Assembly: GCA_050247255.1 (NCBI GenBank)
Contig: JBFWUM010000022.1
Location: 1-64,000, forward strand
Length of the DNA stretch: 64,000 bases
Direction of reading: 5' to 3'
Source: JBFWUM01 sp050247255
GTDB lineage: Bacteria; Acidobacteriota; Vicinamibacteria; Vicinamibacterales; UBA2999
Position numbers and translations under genes: made by a program. Shown one piece after another: positions 42,284 through 53,957 of the stretch. Every line of letters begins with the position of its first letter. Position 1 is the stretch's first letter. Under the pieces are notes generated by a model, which saw nothing but the letters and a program-made list of their open reading frames with translations, had not been told where the DNA came from and made no database searches.

Positions 42284-44695
42284 ATGGAGGCGCCGATGCC
42301 GGCGGAGCGCTGGGCCCGCGTCAAGGATCTGGTCGCGCGCGCCATCGAGCTCGATGCCGCTGCGCGCGAGGCGCTGCTGACCGAGGCGGCCGGCGACGAC
42401 CTCCCGCTGCGCCGCGAGGTGGAGTCGCTCCTGGCCGCGCACGACGCGGCCGGTGACTTCATCGAGGCGCCGGCGGTGACCGGCCTGTTCGGCAGCGGCA
42501 ACAGCCTGGAAGGCACGCGCATCGGGCCGTATCGGCTCGAGCGCGAGATCGGCCGCGGCGGCATGGGCGCCGTCTACCTGGCGGTGCGCGCCGACGACGC
42601 GTACGAGAAGCGCGTGGCGATCAAGGTCATCAAGCGCGGGATGGACTCGGACCAGATCGTCCGGCGTTTCCGTCACGAACGGCAGACGCTCGCCAACCTC
42701 GATCATCCGAACATCGCGCGGCTGCTCGACGGCGGGACCACCAGCGAGGGCCTGCCGTATTTCGTCATGGAGTACGTCGAGGGGGAGCCGCTCGACGACT
42801 ACTGCCGCTCGCGCAATCTCGGGGAGGCAGGCCGCCTGCGCCTGTTCCGCACGGTCTGTGGGGCGGTGGAAGTGGCGCACCGGAACCTGGTCGTCCATCG
42901 CGACCTGAAGCCGGACAACATCCTGGTGACCGCCGAGGGCGTGCCGAAGCTGCTGGACTTCGGCATTGCCAAGCTGCTGGGGACGGCGGACGACCGCGTG
43001 GTGACGCGCGACACCGATCGGCTGCTGACCCTCCAGTACGCGAGCCCCGAACAGTTGCGCGGTGAGCCGGTATCGACCGCGACCGACGTCTTCTCGCTCG
43101 GCGTGATGCTGTACGAGCTGTTGTCAGGCGCGCACCCGTTCGAGCGCGCCGGCCAGCCGCGCGCGGCGCTCGAGCGCGCCATTCTCGAGGACGAGCCGCG
43201 CGGCGGACGGCTCGAGCGCGAGCTGGATGCCATTGCCCGCACGGCGCTGCGCAAGGAGCCCGAGCGTCGCTACGGCAGCGTCTTCGAGTTGAGCGACGAC
43301 GTCGGCCGCTACCTGTCCGGCCTGCCGGTGCGGGCGCGGGGGGATGCGGTGGGGTACCGCCTCTCGAAGTTCGTCCGCCGGCACGCCGTCGGTGTCGCCG
43401 CGGCCGCGGTCGTCGTCCTCGCGCTGGTCGGCGGCATCATCGGCGTCAGCTGGCAGGCGCGCATCGCCGCGCGCGAACGCGACCGGGCGAGGCTCGAGGC
43501 GATCAAGGCACAGCAGGTCAGCGCCGTGTTGCAGCGGATGCTTCGTGCTGCCGACCCCTCGGCCGACGGACGCGACGTCCGGGTGGCGGAGGTGCTCGCC
43601 GAAGCCTCCCGCCGGGCGGGTGTCGAACTCCAGCAGCAGCCGGAGATCCGGGCGGCGGTGCGCGCGGCGATCGGCGGGACCTACTACAGCCTGGGGCTGT
43701 ATGACGAAGCGCTGCGCGAGCTCGAGGAGAGCGCGACGCTGGCGCGGTCGACGTTCGGCGAGGAGAGCGTCGAGTTTGCGCGGGCGCGCGTCGACCTGGC
43801 GCGCGTCGCACTGGAACGCGGCGATGACGTGGATGCCGAGGGCGAATATCGCGCGGCGCTGGCGACGCTCGAACAGGCCGGCGTGCCTGCGGATGAGGCC
43901 CGTGCCGACACGCTCGTCACGCTCGGGCAGTTGGTCGGGCGCAATGGCGACAGCGCCGCGGCGGTTGCGCTGTACGACCAGGCGCTGGCGATTCGCCGGC
44001 GCCTGTACGGCGCCGACCACGAAGCGGTCGCCGAAATTCTCAACAACCTGGCGGTCCAGGCGCAGGCGCGTTCCGATGTCGCCGAGGCCGAGCGGCTGTA
44101 CCGCGAGGCGCTCCGGATCACGACGGCGACGCGCGGAGAGCGGCATCCCGGCTACGCGGTGGCCGCCAGCAATCTCGCCGGCGTCCTGCACACGCGCCGC
44201 CTCTACGGGGAAGCGCGCGCGTTGTACGAGCGCGCGCTGGCGCTGCGCCGTGAGCTGCAGGGGCCCGACCATCCCGACGTCTCCTTCACCGAGTTCAACC
44301 TCGCCGAGCTGTTGTTCGACTCGGGTCAGCCAGCCGAGGCATTGGCGCTGGCGCAGCAGGTGCTGGCGCGGCGGGGCGAATCGATCCCGGACGCGCATCC
44401 CGTCGTCGCCGCCGCCCTCGTCACCTCGGGCAAGGCGAAGCTCGCGGTTGGCGACCTGGCCGGCGCCGAGAGGGACCTGCGCGACAGCGTGGCCAGGCGC
44501 CGCGCCATGCTGCCGCCCGGCCATTGGCTGATTGCCAATACCGAAAGCGTGCTCGGCGAGTGCCTGCTCGCCGCCGGCAGGCGCGAGGAGGCCGAACGCC
44601 TCCTGGTGGCCAGCTACGAGCGCCTGCTGGCCGATCGCGGCCCCGACCACGAGCGGACCCGCGACGCCAAGGCCCGCCTCGAACTTCTCCGGTAG
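42284..44695 (+). CDS. Transmembrane Ser/Thr protein kinase with TPR repeats
   Basis: An 803-residue PknB-type kinase. The catalytic domain is about residues 83-350: IGRGGMGAVYLAV glycine loop, VAIKVIKRG lysine, VVHRDLKPDNILV catalytic loop, LLDFGIAKLL magnesium loop, SPEQLRG. One transmembrane helix (residues 368-388) leads to an outside region of eight or so tetratricopeptide repeats of the TPR_10/12 kind (EILNNLAVQAQARSDVAEAERLYREAL). It likely senses periplasmic partners and signals to the co-transcribed sigma factor. The stop TAG is the first part of a GGCACCCC hairpin repeat. Confidence 0.93.
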   Translation: MEAPMPAERWARVKDLVARAIELDAAAREALLTEAAGDDLPLRREVESLLAAHDAAGDFIEAPAVTGLFGSGNSLEGTRIGPYRLEREIGRGGMGAVYLAVRADDAYEKRVAIKVIKRGMDSDQIVRRFRHERQTLANLDHPNIARLLDGGTTSEGLPYFVMEYVEGEPLDDYCRSRNLGEAGRLRLFRTVCGAVEVAHRNLVVHRDLKPDNILVTAEGVPKLLDFGIAKLLGTADDRVVTRDTDRLLTLQYASPEQLRGEPVSTATDVFSLGVMLYELLSGAHPFERAGQPRAALERAILEDEPRGGRLERELDAIARTALRKEPERRYGSVFELSDDVGRYLSGLPVRARGDAVGYRLSKFVRRHAVGVAAAAVVVLALVGGIIGVSWQARIAARERDRARLEAIKAQQVSAVLQRMLRAADPSADGRDVRVAEVLAEASRRAGVELQQQPEIRAAVRAAIGGTYYSLGLYDEALRELEESATLARSTFGEESVEFARARVDLARVALERGDDVDAEGEYRAALATLEQAGVPADEARADTLVTLGQLVGRNGDSAAAVALYDQALAIRRRLYGADHEAVAEILNNLAVQAQARSDVAEAERLYREALRITTATRGERHPGYAVAASNLAGVLHTRRLYGEARALYERALALRRELQGPDHPDVSFTEFNLAELLFDSGQPAEALALAQQVLARRGESIPDAHPVVAAALVTSGKAKLAVGDLAGAERDLRDSVARRRAMLPPGHWLIANTESVLGECLLAAGRREEAERLLVASYERLLADRGPDHERTRDAKARLELLR

Positions 44696-44716
44696 GGCAC
44701 CCCTTTACGGGGTGCC
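44693..44716. repeat. GGCACCCC/GGGGTGCC hairpin repeat at the kinase stop codon
   Basis: TAG (44693-44695, the kinase stop) followed by arms 44696-44703 and 44709-44716 with loop TTTAC. Identical in arms to the copy at 9453. Confidence 0.88.
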
Positions 44717-44770
44717 GCCCCTGAGCCCATCCGCCGCCGGATTACGCGTTTCCCATCGAGGGAGGCTTCG

Positions 44771-45700
44771 ATGGCACGTCACGCGTACGCCTACGTTCTC
44801 GTCTACCTGTGCGCCCTCTGCGCCGCACTGGCCGCCACCGGCTGCAGCGAGGCCAACCCGCTGCGTCCAACGCAGGTGAGCGTCGCGGCGCAGTCCCCGG
44901 CGCCGCCCGGCCTGCACGCCGTCACGCTCGGCGCGTCGGCCGTCATCGCCGGCGACCCGCTCACCGGCGTCGTGGCGTTGACGAGCCCTGCGGTCGACGG
45001 CGGGGTCGTCGTCCAGCTCGCGGCCACGAACCCGCAGACGACGCTGCCGGCGGCGGTTACGATTGCCGCCGGGTCGGCAACCGCCGCGTTCGCGTTGACG
45101 GCGCCGCTGGTGGACGACGAATCCGTGCTCACCATTACGGCGACGCAGGGCGGTCACACGGTCAGCGCGCAGCTGACGGTGGTGCCGCTGCCGGTGCTCG
45201 ACGTGCTCGATCTCTCGTCGAAGGATCAGGTCGGCAGCGATCCCGTCACCGGGTGGGTCATGCTGCGGCGTCCGGCGCCGGCGGGAGGCGTGTTCGTGAC
45301 GCTCGGGACGAGCAGCCGCATCGCCTCGACGCCCCAGGGGGTGACGGTGAGGGCGGGCGAGCGCATCGGCACCTTTACGGTGCGGACGACGGTCGTGCCG
45401 CAACCGTCGGAGGTGCACGTCAAGGCGACGCTGCGCGACCGGACGCTGCTGGTGCGCCTGCTGCTGGTGCCGCTTGGCGAGGGCGAGGAGGCGGGAAGCG
45501 GCGGCACGACAGGCGCCGAAACCGGCGAAGGCGCGGCCAGCGGCACGACCGGCGGCGGCACCACCGGCGGCACGACGGATGGGGGCGACACCGGCGGCGA
45601 CGATACCGACGACGGCGGCCCGGGCACGTGCGGCCTGTCGCTCAAGGGCGGCGCCATTCCGCCCGGCGGTGGCGGCGGCGGCTGCGGCGGCGCCGTGTGA
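44771..45700 (+). CDS. Exported lipoprotein with Ig-like domains and Gly/Thr tail
   Basis: A 309-residue lipoprotein: signal LCALCAALAATGC puts the lipidated Cys at about residue 25. Two beta-sandwich-like units follow (LGASAVIAGDPLTGVVALTSPAVDGGVVV and QVGSDPVTGWVMLRRPAPAGGVFVTL, clearly homologous to each other). The C-terminal 70 residues are a Gly/Thr/Asp-rich linker with two cysteines (GTCGLSL, GGGCGGAV). This looks like a cell-surface adhesive or spacer protein; function unknown. A good Shine-Dalgarno (GGGAGG) precedes the ATG. It follows the kinase but has a repeat hairpin between, so it may be transcribed separately. Confidence 0.75.
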   Translation: MARHAYAYVLVYLCALCAALAATGCSEANPLRPTQVSVAAQSPAPPGLHAVTLGASAVIAGDPLTGVVALTSPAVDGGVVVQLAATNPQTTLPAAVTIAAGSATAAFALTAPLVDDESVLTITATQGGHTVSAQLTVVPLPVLDVLDLSSKDQVGSDPVTGWVMLRRPAPAGGVFVTLGTSSRIASTPQGVTVRAGERIGTFTVRTTVVPQPSEVHVKATLRDRTLLVRLLLVPLGEGEEAGSGGTTGAETGEGAASGTTGGGTTGGTTDGGDTGGDDTDDGGPGTCGLSLKGGAIPPGGGGGGCGGAV

Positions 45701-45709
45701 TCGCGAGGC

Positions 45710-47131
<1,422 letters not shown>

Positions 47132-47147
47132 AACACCCGTTCCTTGT

Positions 47148-47240
47148 TGTTGACGCATTGACGGATTGACGAATTGACGAAGTGAAATTCGTCGATTCAT
47201 TCCGTCAATGCGTCACTTCGTCAATCCGTCAATTCGTCAC
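47148..47240. repeat. Inverted GACGNATT-word repeats between kinase and regulator genes
   Basis: The left half runs TTGACGCATTGACGGATTG, ACGAATTGACGAAGTG; the right half GTCAATGCGTCACTTCG, TCAATCCGTCAATTCGTC is largely its complement, so a long stem is possible. The right half also encodes the last five residues (DELTD) and stop of the kinase. Confidence 0.75.
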
Positions 47241-48372
47241 CGGCCACCGGCAGCGTCACGCGGATGACCGTGCCGGCGCCCGGCGCCGTCTGCAGGTCGA
47301 TGCTGCCGTCGTGGGCATCGACGATCTTGCGGACGATGGCCAGCCCGAGGCCCGACCCCTGCGGCTTGGTGGTGAAGAACGGCTCGAACACCCGCTCCAC
47401 CAGGTCCGCCGGCATGCCCGGCCCCGAGTCGCGCACCTCGATGCGCACCGCGGGCCGCGGGTCGCCGCCGGCATCGAGCGCGGCCGCGCGCGCCGCGATG
47501 GCGATGCGGCCGGCGCCCTCCATCGCCTCGTAGGCGTTGATCAGCAGGTTGGTCAGCAGCTGCGTCAGCTGGTAGCCGTCGGCCTGGATCGGCGGCACGT
47601 CCCCGGGCACGTCGACGTCGACGGTGACGTCGCCGCGCGCCATCTTCGATTCCGCGTGCTGCACCGCCGCGTGCGCGGCGTCGGCGATCGAGGTGCGATC
47701 GACCTGCAGCCGGATCGGCCGCACGAAGTCGAGCACCTCCTGGACGATCGCGTTCGCCATCTTGGCGTCGCTGATGATCCCCGTGAGCATCGCCTGCGCG
47801 TCGGGCGCATCGGGGATCTTGCGGCGCAGCAGCCCCGCGTTGACCTCGATCCCGGCCAGCGGGTTCTTCACCTCGTGCGCAATCGCCGCCGCCATCTGGC
47901 CGACCGCCGCCAGCCGATCGCGCAGCCGCTCGCGCTCCTCGAGCTGCTCGACGCGCGTGAGGTCCTTGAAGAACATCGCCGCGCCGGCCACGTCGCCGCC
48001 GTCCTCGCGCACGAGCGCCAGCGTGTAGCCGATGACCCGCCCCGACGGCCGGAGCCGCAGCTCCGCGCGGTTCGGCAGCAGACTCAGCTCGAACACCCCG
48101 GTCAGCACGCGCACCACCTCGGGGTGGTCGCGCAGCACGTCGGCCACCGGCGCGCCGATGTCGGCCGGCCGCGGCTGCAGGTCGAAAATCCGGTATGCCT
48201 CGTCGTTGATCAGCGCCAGCCGGCCGTCCCGCCCGATCGCCAGCACGCCGTTGCGCATGCCGGCAACGATGTGCCGGAAGAAGGCATCGGCGGGCGCGTG
48301 ACCGGGCGGTGCCGGACGCGCCGCGGATCCCCGGCGTCGGGGGGCAGGCGTGCGTCGGCGTGGAGTCGGCAT
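47221..48372 (-). CDS. PAS-containing sensor histidine kinase (NtrB-like)
   Basis: A 383-residue cytoplasmic kinase with no transmembrane segment: a Pro/Arg-rich start (1-28), PAS domain 30-140 (GMRNGVLAIGRDGRLALINDEAYRIF), HisKA with phospho-acceptor His in AIAHEVKNPLAGI, and HATPase with NLLINAYEAM N-box, DSGPGMP and GSGLGLAIVRKIV. It is the partner of the NtrC-family regulator downstream. The final DELTD and stop come from a repeat. The upstream spacer has a 16-base perfect dyad (48473-48488). Confidence 0.93.
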   Translation of the reverse strand: MPTPRRRTPAPRRRGSAARPAPPGHAPADAFFRHIVAGMRNGVLAIGRDGRLALINDEAYRIFDLQPRPADIGAPVADVLRDHPEVVRVLTGVFELSLLPNRAELRLRPSGRVIGYTLALVREDGGDVAGAAMFFKDLTRVEQLEERERLRDRLAAVGQMAAAIAHEVKNPLAGIEVNAGLLRRKIPDAPDAQAMLTGIISDAKMANAIVQEVLDFVRPIRLQVDRTSIADAAHAAVQHAESKMARGDVTVDVDVPGDVPPIQADGYQLTQLLTNLLINAYEAMEGAGRIAIAARAAALDAGGDPRPAVRIEVRDSGPGMPADLVERVFEPFFTTKPQGSGLGLAIVRKIVDAHDGSIDLQTAPGAGTVIRVTLPVAGDELTD

Positions 48373-48472
48373 GGGCGAGAGCGTCCGGGGTCGAGGGCAA
48401 ACGCTGTGCCGGGCTCAGCCGTAACGAACCCCTGATAGCTCAGCAGGTTAGCGGCGCGAGCGCGGACGGGCG

Positions 48473-48488
48473 ATTACAGTTCTGTAAT
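48473..48488. promoter_or_regulatory. Perfect dyad upstream of the histidine kinase gene
   Basis: ATTACAGTTCTGTAAT has 7-bp arms and a 2-base spacer. It lies 100 bases upstream of the kinase start. Two near-direct repeats, GCTCAGCCGTAACG (48413-48426) and GCTGAGCCGTTACG (48517-48530), flank it. An operator is plausible but unproven. Confidence 0.45.
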
Positions 48489-48524
48489 GGTAGCGCGGAA
48501 TTGGAGGCAGGGATAGCTGAGCCG

Positions 48525-50513
<1,989 letters not shown>

Positions 50514-50516
50514 GAC

Positions 50517-50597
50517 AATTCAGAATGCAGAATTCAGAAGCCAGAATTCACGATGGAACCCTGAACCCCATTCTGAATTCTGAATTCTGAATTCTGA
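50517..50597. repeat. Inverted GAATTCAG repeats between ABC-F and HTH-receiver genes
   Basis: The left arm reads AATTCAGAATGCAGAATTC, AGAAGCCAGAATTC; the right arm is TTCTGAATTC repeated. The arms are complementary around GATGGAACCCTGAACCCC. The repeat fills nearly the whole spacer. Confidence 0.85.
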
Positions 50598-50604
50598 CCT
50601 GTAT

Positions 50605-51213
50605 CTACGCGGCCGGAGCGCCCAGTGCCTTCGCCGCGGCGGCGAGCACCTGAGGTACCCGGAACGGTTTGGTGAGGTACCCCGCGACGCCAAGATTCAC
50701 GGCCTCGATGGCGCTCGACTCGGTGGAGAAGCCGGTGATGATGATGACCGGCAGGTCCTGCTTGATGCGCTTGGCCTGGCGGATCAGCGTGAGGCCGTCC
50801 ATGCCGGGCATCTTCAGGTCGGCGATCAGCAGGTCGTAGCCGAAGGCACGCATGCGGTCGAGGGCGGCGGTGCCGTCGGGCGCGGTGTCGACGTCGTATT
50901 CGGCCAGCGCCAGGGTCTTCGAGAGCAGATCGCGGATGCTCGCCTCGTCATCCACCACCAGCACCCGCTGGCGGGCGGTCCGCACCGGGGCGGCGGCGCC
51001 GGCGGGGGTGCCGGCGTGCTCGGCGCGCGGCCGCTGGCTGTCCAGCCAGGCATCGATATCGCGTTTGCGGAAGCGCCACTGGCGCCCCACGCGGACCGCC
51101 GGAATCTTTCCGGCCTTGATCAGCCGGTAGACCGTCCGGAGGTTGACCTGGAGATACTCCAGCACCTCTTCAGTGGTCAGGAAGACTTCGTCGGTCGGAA
51201 AATTGAGTGCCAA
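50605..51213 (-). CDS. Excisionase-type HTH fused to a receiver domain
   Basis: A 202-residue protein. Residues 10-62 are a MerR/excisionase-like winged HTH (FLTTEEVLEYLQVNLRTVYRLIKAGKIPAVRVGRQWRF). After a linker, residues 80-198 are a complete receiver (VLVVDDEASIRDLL, phospho-acceptor Asp in LLIADLKMPGMDG, TGFST, YLTKPF). This order, DNA-binding domain first, is opposite to most response regulators. TTG 51213 is the only start compatible with the HTH. No kinase is adjacent. It likely controls DNA binding through phosphorylation; the target is unknown. Confidence 0.88.
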   Translation of the reverse strand: MALNFPTDEVFLTTEEVLEYLQVNLRTVYRLIKAGKIPAVRVGRQWRFRKRDIDAWLDSQRPRAEHAGTPAGAAAPVRTARQRVLVVDDEASIRDLLSKTLALAEYDVDTAPDGTAALDRMRAFGYDLLIADLKMPGMDGLTLIRQAKRIKQDLPVIIITGFSTESSAIEAVNLGVAGYLTKPFRVPQVLAAAAKALGAPAA

Positions 51214-51458
51214 GCTGAACCCTATTCGGAAACCGCCCCTATATTACCGTGTTCACGGGACCTGGCGTCGTAAAAACTGCACCAACGAGTCTCAACGTGG
51301 CAGCTTTTTGCCCTGAAACAGGGAACCGGCTCAAGTATAGCTAAAGAGCTCGATCGCAATGACTTGCGTCGTATGATCGCCAGAAGGCCAGCGTCCGGGA
51401 ATGGCCGTCTTAATCGACGACGGACCCGGAGCCGCTGCGCCTGGAACACGGCCCCAGC

Positions 51459-52049
51459 ATGACGCTGACAGACGAGGAACTCGTCACCCGCTCGGTGGGC
51501 GGGGACGCGGACAGTTTCAACCAACTGGTCCTCCGATGGGAGCGGCCGATTTACGCGCTCGCCTATCGCGTGATCGGCCGCGAGGAGGAGGCGCGAGACG
51601 TGTGCCAGGACACGTTCCTCCGCGCCTACCGCGCCCTGCCCGGGTTCAAGGGGCAGGCGAAGTTCTCATCGTGGCTGTATCGGATCGCCCTCAACCTCTG
51701 TCGCGACTGGATCCGTCGGCAGCGGCGTGCCCCGGTGATGCAGATGCCGGAGGGGGTCGACCCGCTGGAGATGGCGGCCGAGCGCGAGCCGGCCGAGTCG
51801 ATTGAAACGCTGGTCGCCCGCCGCGAGCTGAGCGCGGTGGTGGAGGAGGCGATGGCGCGGCTTCCGGAGGAACAGCGCACCGCCATCATCCTCAAGGAGT
51901 ACCACGGCATGACCTTCCAGGAGATTGCCGACCTGCAGGGATGTCCGTTGAGCACGGTGAAGACCCGCCTGTACCAGGGACTGAGCGTGCTGCGGCGGCA
52001 TCTCGAGGAGCAGGGGCAGACCGCCCCGCAACTGGTGAAGCGCGTATGA
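51459..52049 (+). CDS. ECF sigma factor (RpoE-like)
   Basis: A 196-residue ECF sigma factor: region 2 (DADSFNQLVLRWERPIYALAYRVIG, DVCQDTFLRAYRALPGF, FSSWLYRIALNLCRDWIRR) and region 4 (RLPEEQRTAIILKEYHGMTFQEIADLQGCPLSTVKTRLYQGL) are complete. The stop overlaps the anti-sigma start as ATGA. The 245-base upstream region shared with the divergent HTH-receiver gene shows TATGAT at 51372-51377 but no convincing promoter pair. Confidence 0.94.
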   Translation: MTLTDEELVTRSVGGDADSFNQLVLRWERPIYALAYRVIGREEEARDVCQDTFLRAYRALPGFKGQAKFSSWLYRIALNLCRDWIRRQRRAPVMQMPEGVDPLEMAAEREPAESIETLVARRELSAVVEEAMARLPEEQRTAIILKEYHGMTFQEIADLQGCPLSTVKTRLYQGLSVLRRHLEEQGQTAPQLVKRV

Positions 52050-53070
52050 GCCTGAACGTCGACTGCGAGAATCACGAGGCACTCGTCGACTACCTGTACG
52101 ACGAGTGCGGACCCGAACAGCGGGCGGCGTTTGCCGCTCACCTGGCCGGCTGCGCGCGCTGCGCCGGCGAAGTGGACGCGCTGCGCGAGACGCGCGGCCG
52201 GCTGGCCGAGTGGACGCCGCCATCGGTCCCGCTGGGATTCCGGATCGTCTCGGAGGCGGACGCCTCCGCGGCAGACGTGGCTTCCGGCTTCGGCCGGAAG
52301 GACAATGTCGTGCGTCCCGCCCGCTGGTGGAACCGATCGCTGCCGGCCTGGGCGCAGGCCGCCGCTGCCGCGCTGATCTTCGCCGCCGGCCTCGGCCTCG
52401 GCGCCCTCCGCGGCTCCTCCGCGCCCCCGGACCTTCGGACCAGCGCACCCTCGGACCTCCGGACCCCCGTCCCCTCGGACCAGACCGTGTCAGCGCAAGA
52501 TCTCGCCGCCCTCGAGCAGCGTCTGCGCGCCGAGATGCAGGAGGGCTTGCNNNNNNNNNNNNNNNNNNNNNNNNNNNNNNNNNNNNNNNNNNNNNNNNNN
52601 NNNNNNNNNNNNNNNNNNNNNNNNNNNNNNNNNNNNNNNNNNNNNNNNNNCCCCCGGACCTTCGGACCAGCGCACCCTCGGACCTCCGGACCCCCGTCCC
52701 CTCGGACCAGACCGTGTCAGCGCAAGATCTCGCCGCCCTCGAGCAGCGTCTGCGCGCCGAGATGCAGGAGGGCTTGCAGCAGGCGCGCGCAGCCGCGCCC
52801 GTGCCGGTGAGCAGCACCCCGGTGATGACCAGCAGCGTGAGCCTGCAGCAGGTCCGCAACCTGATCGCCGAGAGCGAGCAGCGGCAGCAGCGCGAGCTGA
52901 CCCTGCGCACGGCGGAAGTGATCCGCGATTTCGACACGCAGCGCCGGGGCGACCTGGCGCGCATTCAGCAGACGTTCGGACGGTTGGAGGGGGCGACCGG
53001 CGCCGAGGTGGAGCAACAGCGCCGCATGCTCGACTACCTCCTGCGGGTGTCGCAGCGCCCCGCGCAATAG
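52046..53070 (+). CDS. Membrane anti-sigma factor (zinc-finger HC2), interrupted by an artefactual gap
   Basis: The N-terminus has the zinc anti-sigma motif HLAGCARC (His-x3-Cys-x2-Cys), followed by a transmembrane helix (about 110-131) and a periplasmic coiled coil ending QQRRMLDYLLRVSQRPAQ. A 100-N gap and a 127-bp duplicated flank interrupt the gene; removing 227 bases joins the two frames exactly and gives 265 residues. Two repeat families lie in the coding sequence: a CTTCCGGC hairpin (52281-52300, ASGFGRKD) before the helix and GGACC words (52427-52489) after it. It sequesters the overlapping ECF sigma factor. Confidence 0.88.
52281..52300. repeat. CTTCCGGC hairpin repeat inside the anti-sigma gene
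   Basis: CTTCCGGC, loop TTCG, GCCGGAAG: a perfect 8-bp hairpin with a UUCG-type tetraloop, in the cytoplasmic linker region. Confidence 0.75.
52551..52650. other. Assembly gap flanked by a 127-bp duplication
   Basis: One hundred N bases. 52424-52550 and 52651-52777 are identical over 127 bp, so the gap is an unmerged contig overlap rather than missing sequence. Confidence 0.95.
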
Positions 53071-53103
53071 CAAGCAGCGCCCCGCGCAATAGGAGACATA
53101 GCA

Positions 53104-53901
53104 GTGAGAGCAGGAATCTTCGCCGCGGCGGCCGTGCTGATGCTGGCCGGCAGCGCCGCCGCCCAGGGGACCCAGGCCGCTCAGGCCACCGAGGATGCGC
53201 AGGCCCAGGCGCGCTACAAGGTGTTCGTCATGGAGGGCGCGCTCGAGCGCGCCGTCGAGCGCGGCGCCGCCGTCCTCAGCCGCCAGGTGCGGGCCATTTC
53301 GCCGGACGCCATGTTCCTGACCGGCACGGCGCAGGTGCGCGGGTTCCGCCTTGACGGCTACGGCGTCTTCTTCGACGTCGAAGTCCCGGCGCTGCGGCCG
53401 ACCGTCGCCTGGACGCTGCGCGCGATGATCGACGACAACGGCGCCTCCCTGGCCCAGCTCAAGGCCTACGTGAGCCGGGTGCAGAACGCGGAGGAGCGCG
53501 CCGAGCTCCAGCGCGCCATTCGCAACCTCGAGCTGCAGATGCCCACGCGCGTCGCCGCCGGCGACACCGTGTCGGCGCAAACCCTCGCCGTCGGCACCGC
53601 CGCGACCCCGAGCGCCGATCCGCTGCTCCTCAGCGATCCGGCGGCGGCGTACACGCGCGAGGTCAAGAGCGCGCTGATCGAGGCCATGCTGGAGAACAGC
53701 GCCCCGCTCGCCATCAGCGAACAGGAATGGCTGACGGTCGCCGCGCGCGACGGCGAGCCGAGCAACCGCCTGGTCCCCGGCGACGCCTACGACCTGACCA
53801 CCACGGTGATGCGCGTGCGCGGCTCCGACCTGATCGCCTATCGCACCGGACGGATCACCCTGGAGGAGGCGAAGCACAAGGTGGAGGTCAAGGAATTCTG
53901 A
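53104..53901 (+). CDS. Exported protein of unknown function in the sigma/anti-sigma operon
   Basis: A 265-residue protein with a signal peptide (IFAAAAVLMLAGSAAAQG). No known domain is recognised. Visible features: ALERAVERGAAVLSRQVRAI, GYGVFFDVEVPALRP (strand-like), a helical charged centre (RVQNAEERAELQRAIRNLELQ), and WLTVAARDG. It follows the anti-sigma gene by 33 bases, so it is likely controlled by the same ECF sigma factor and acts in the envelope. GTG start. The last codons and the stop (AAG GAA TTC TGA) are formed by a GAATTCTG repeat. Confidence 0.75.
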   Translation: MRAGIFAAAAVLMLAGSAAAQGTQAAQATEDAQAQARYKVFVMEGALERAVERGAAVLSRQVRAISPDAMFLTGTAQVRGFRLDGYGVFFDVEVPALRPTVAWTLRAMIDDNGASLAQLKAYVSRVQNAEERAELQRAIRNLELQMPTRVAAGDTVSAQTLAVGTAATPSADPLLLSDPAAAYTREVKSALIEAMLENSAPLAISEQEWLTVAARDGEPSNRLVPGDAYDLTTTVMRVRGSDLIAYRTGRITLEEAKHKVEVKEF

Positions 53902-53943
53902 ATTCAGAATTCTGAATTCAGAATTCCGAGTTCTGGGTTCTGG
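53893..53943. repeat. GAATTCTG/GAATTCAG repeat ending a gene
   Basis: Alternating GAATTCTG and AATTCAG words decaying into TTCTGGGTTCTGG. The first unit supplies the Phe codon and TGA stop of the preceding gene. Confidence 0.88.
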
Positions 53944-53957
53944 TGTCTAATACCGGC

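Noticed and set aside
47132..47200. N-terminal extension of the NtrC-type regulator to 47200
   Set aside because: The extra 23 codons are GACGNATT repeat DNA and the receiver domain starts right at the ATG at 47131.
48432..48455. TAGCTCAGCAGGTTAGCG resembles the D-arm region of a tRNA
   Set aside because: No acceptor stem closes it, the D-stem does not pair fully, and no T-arm (GGTTCGAATCC-like) follows within 90 bases.
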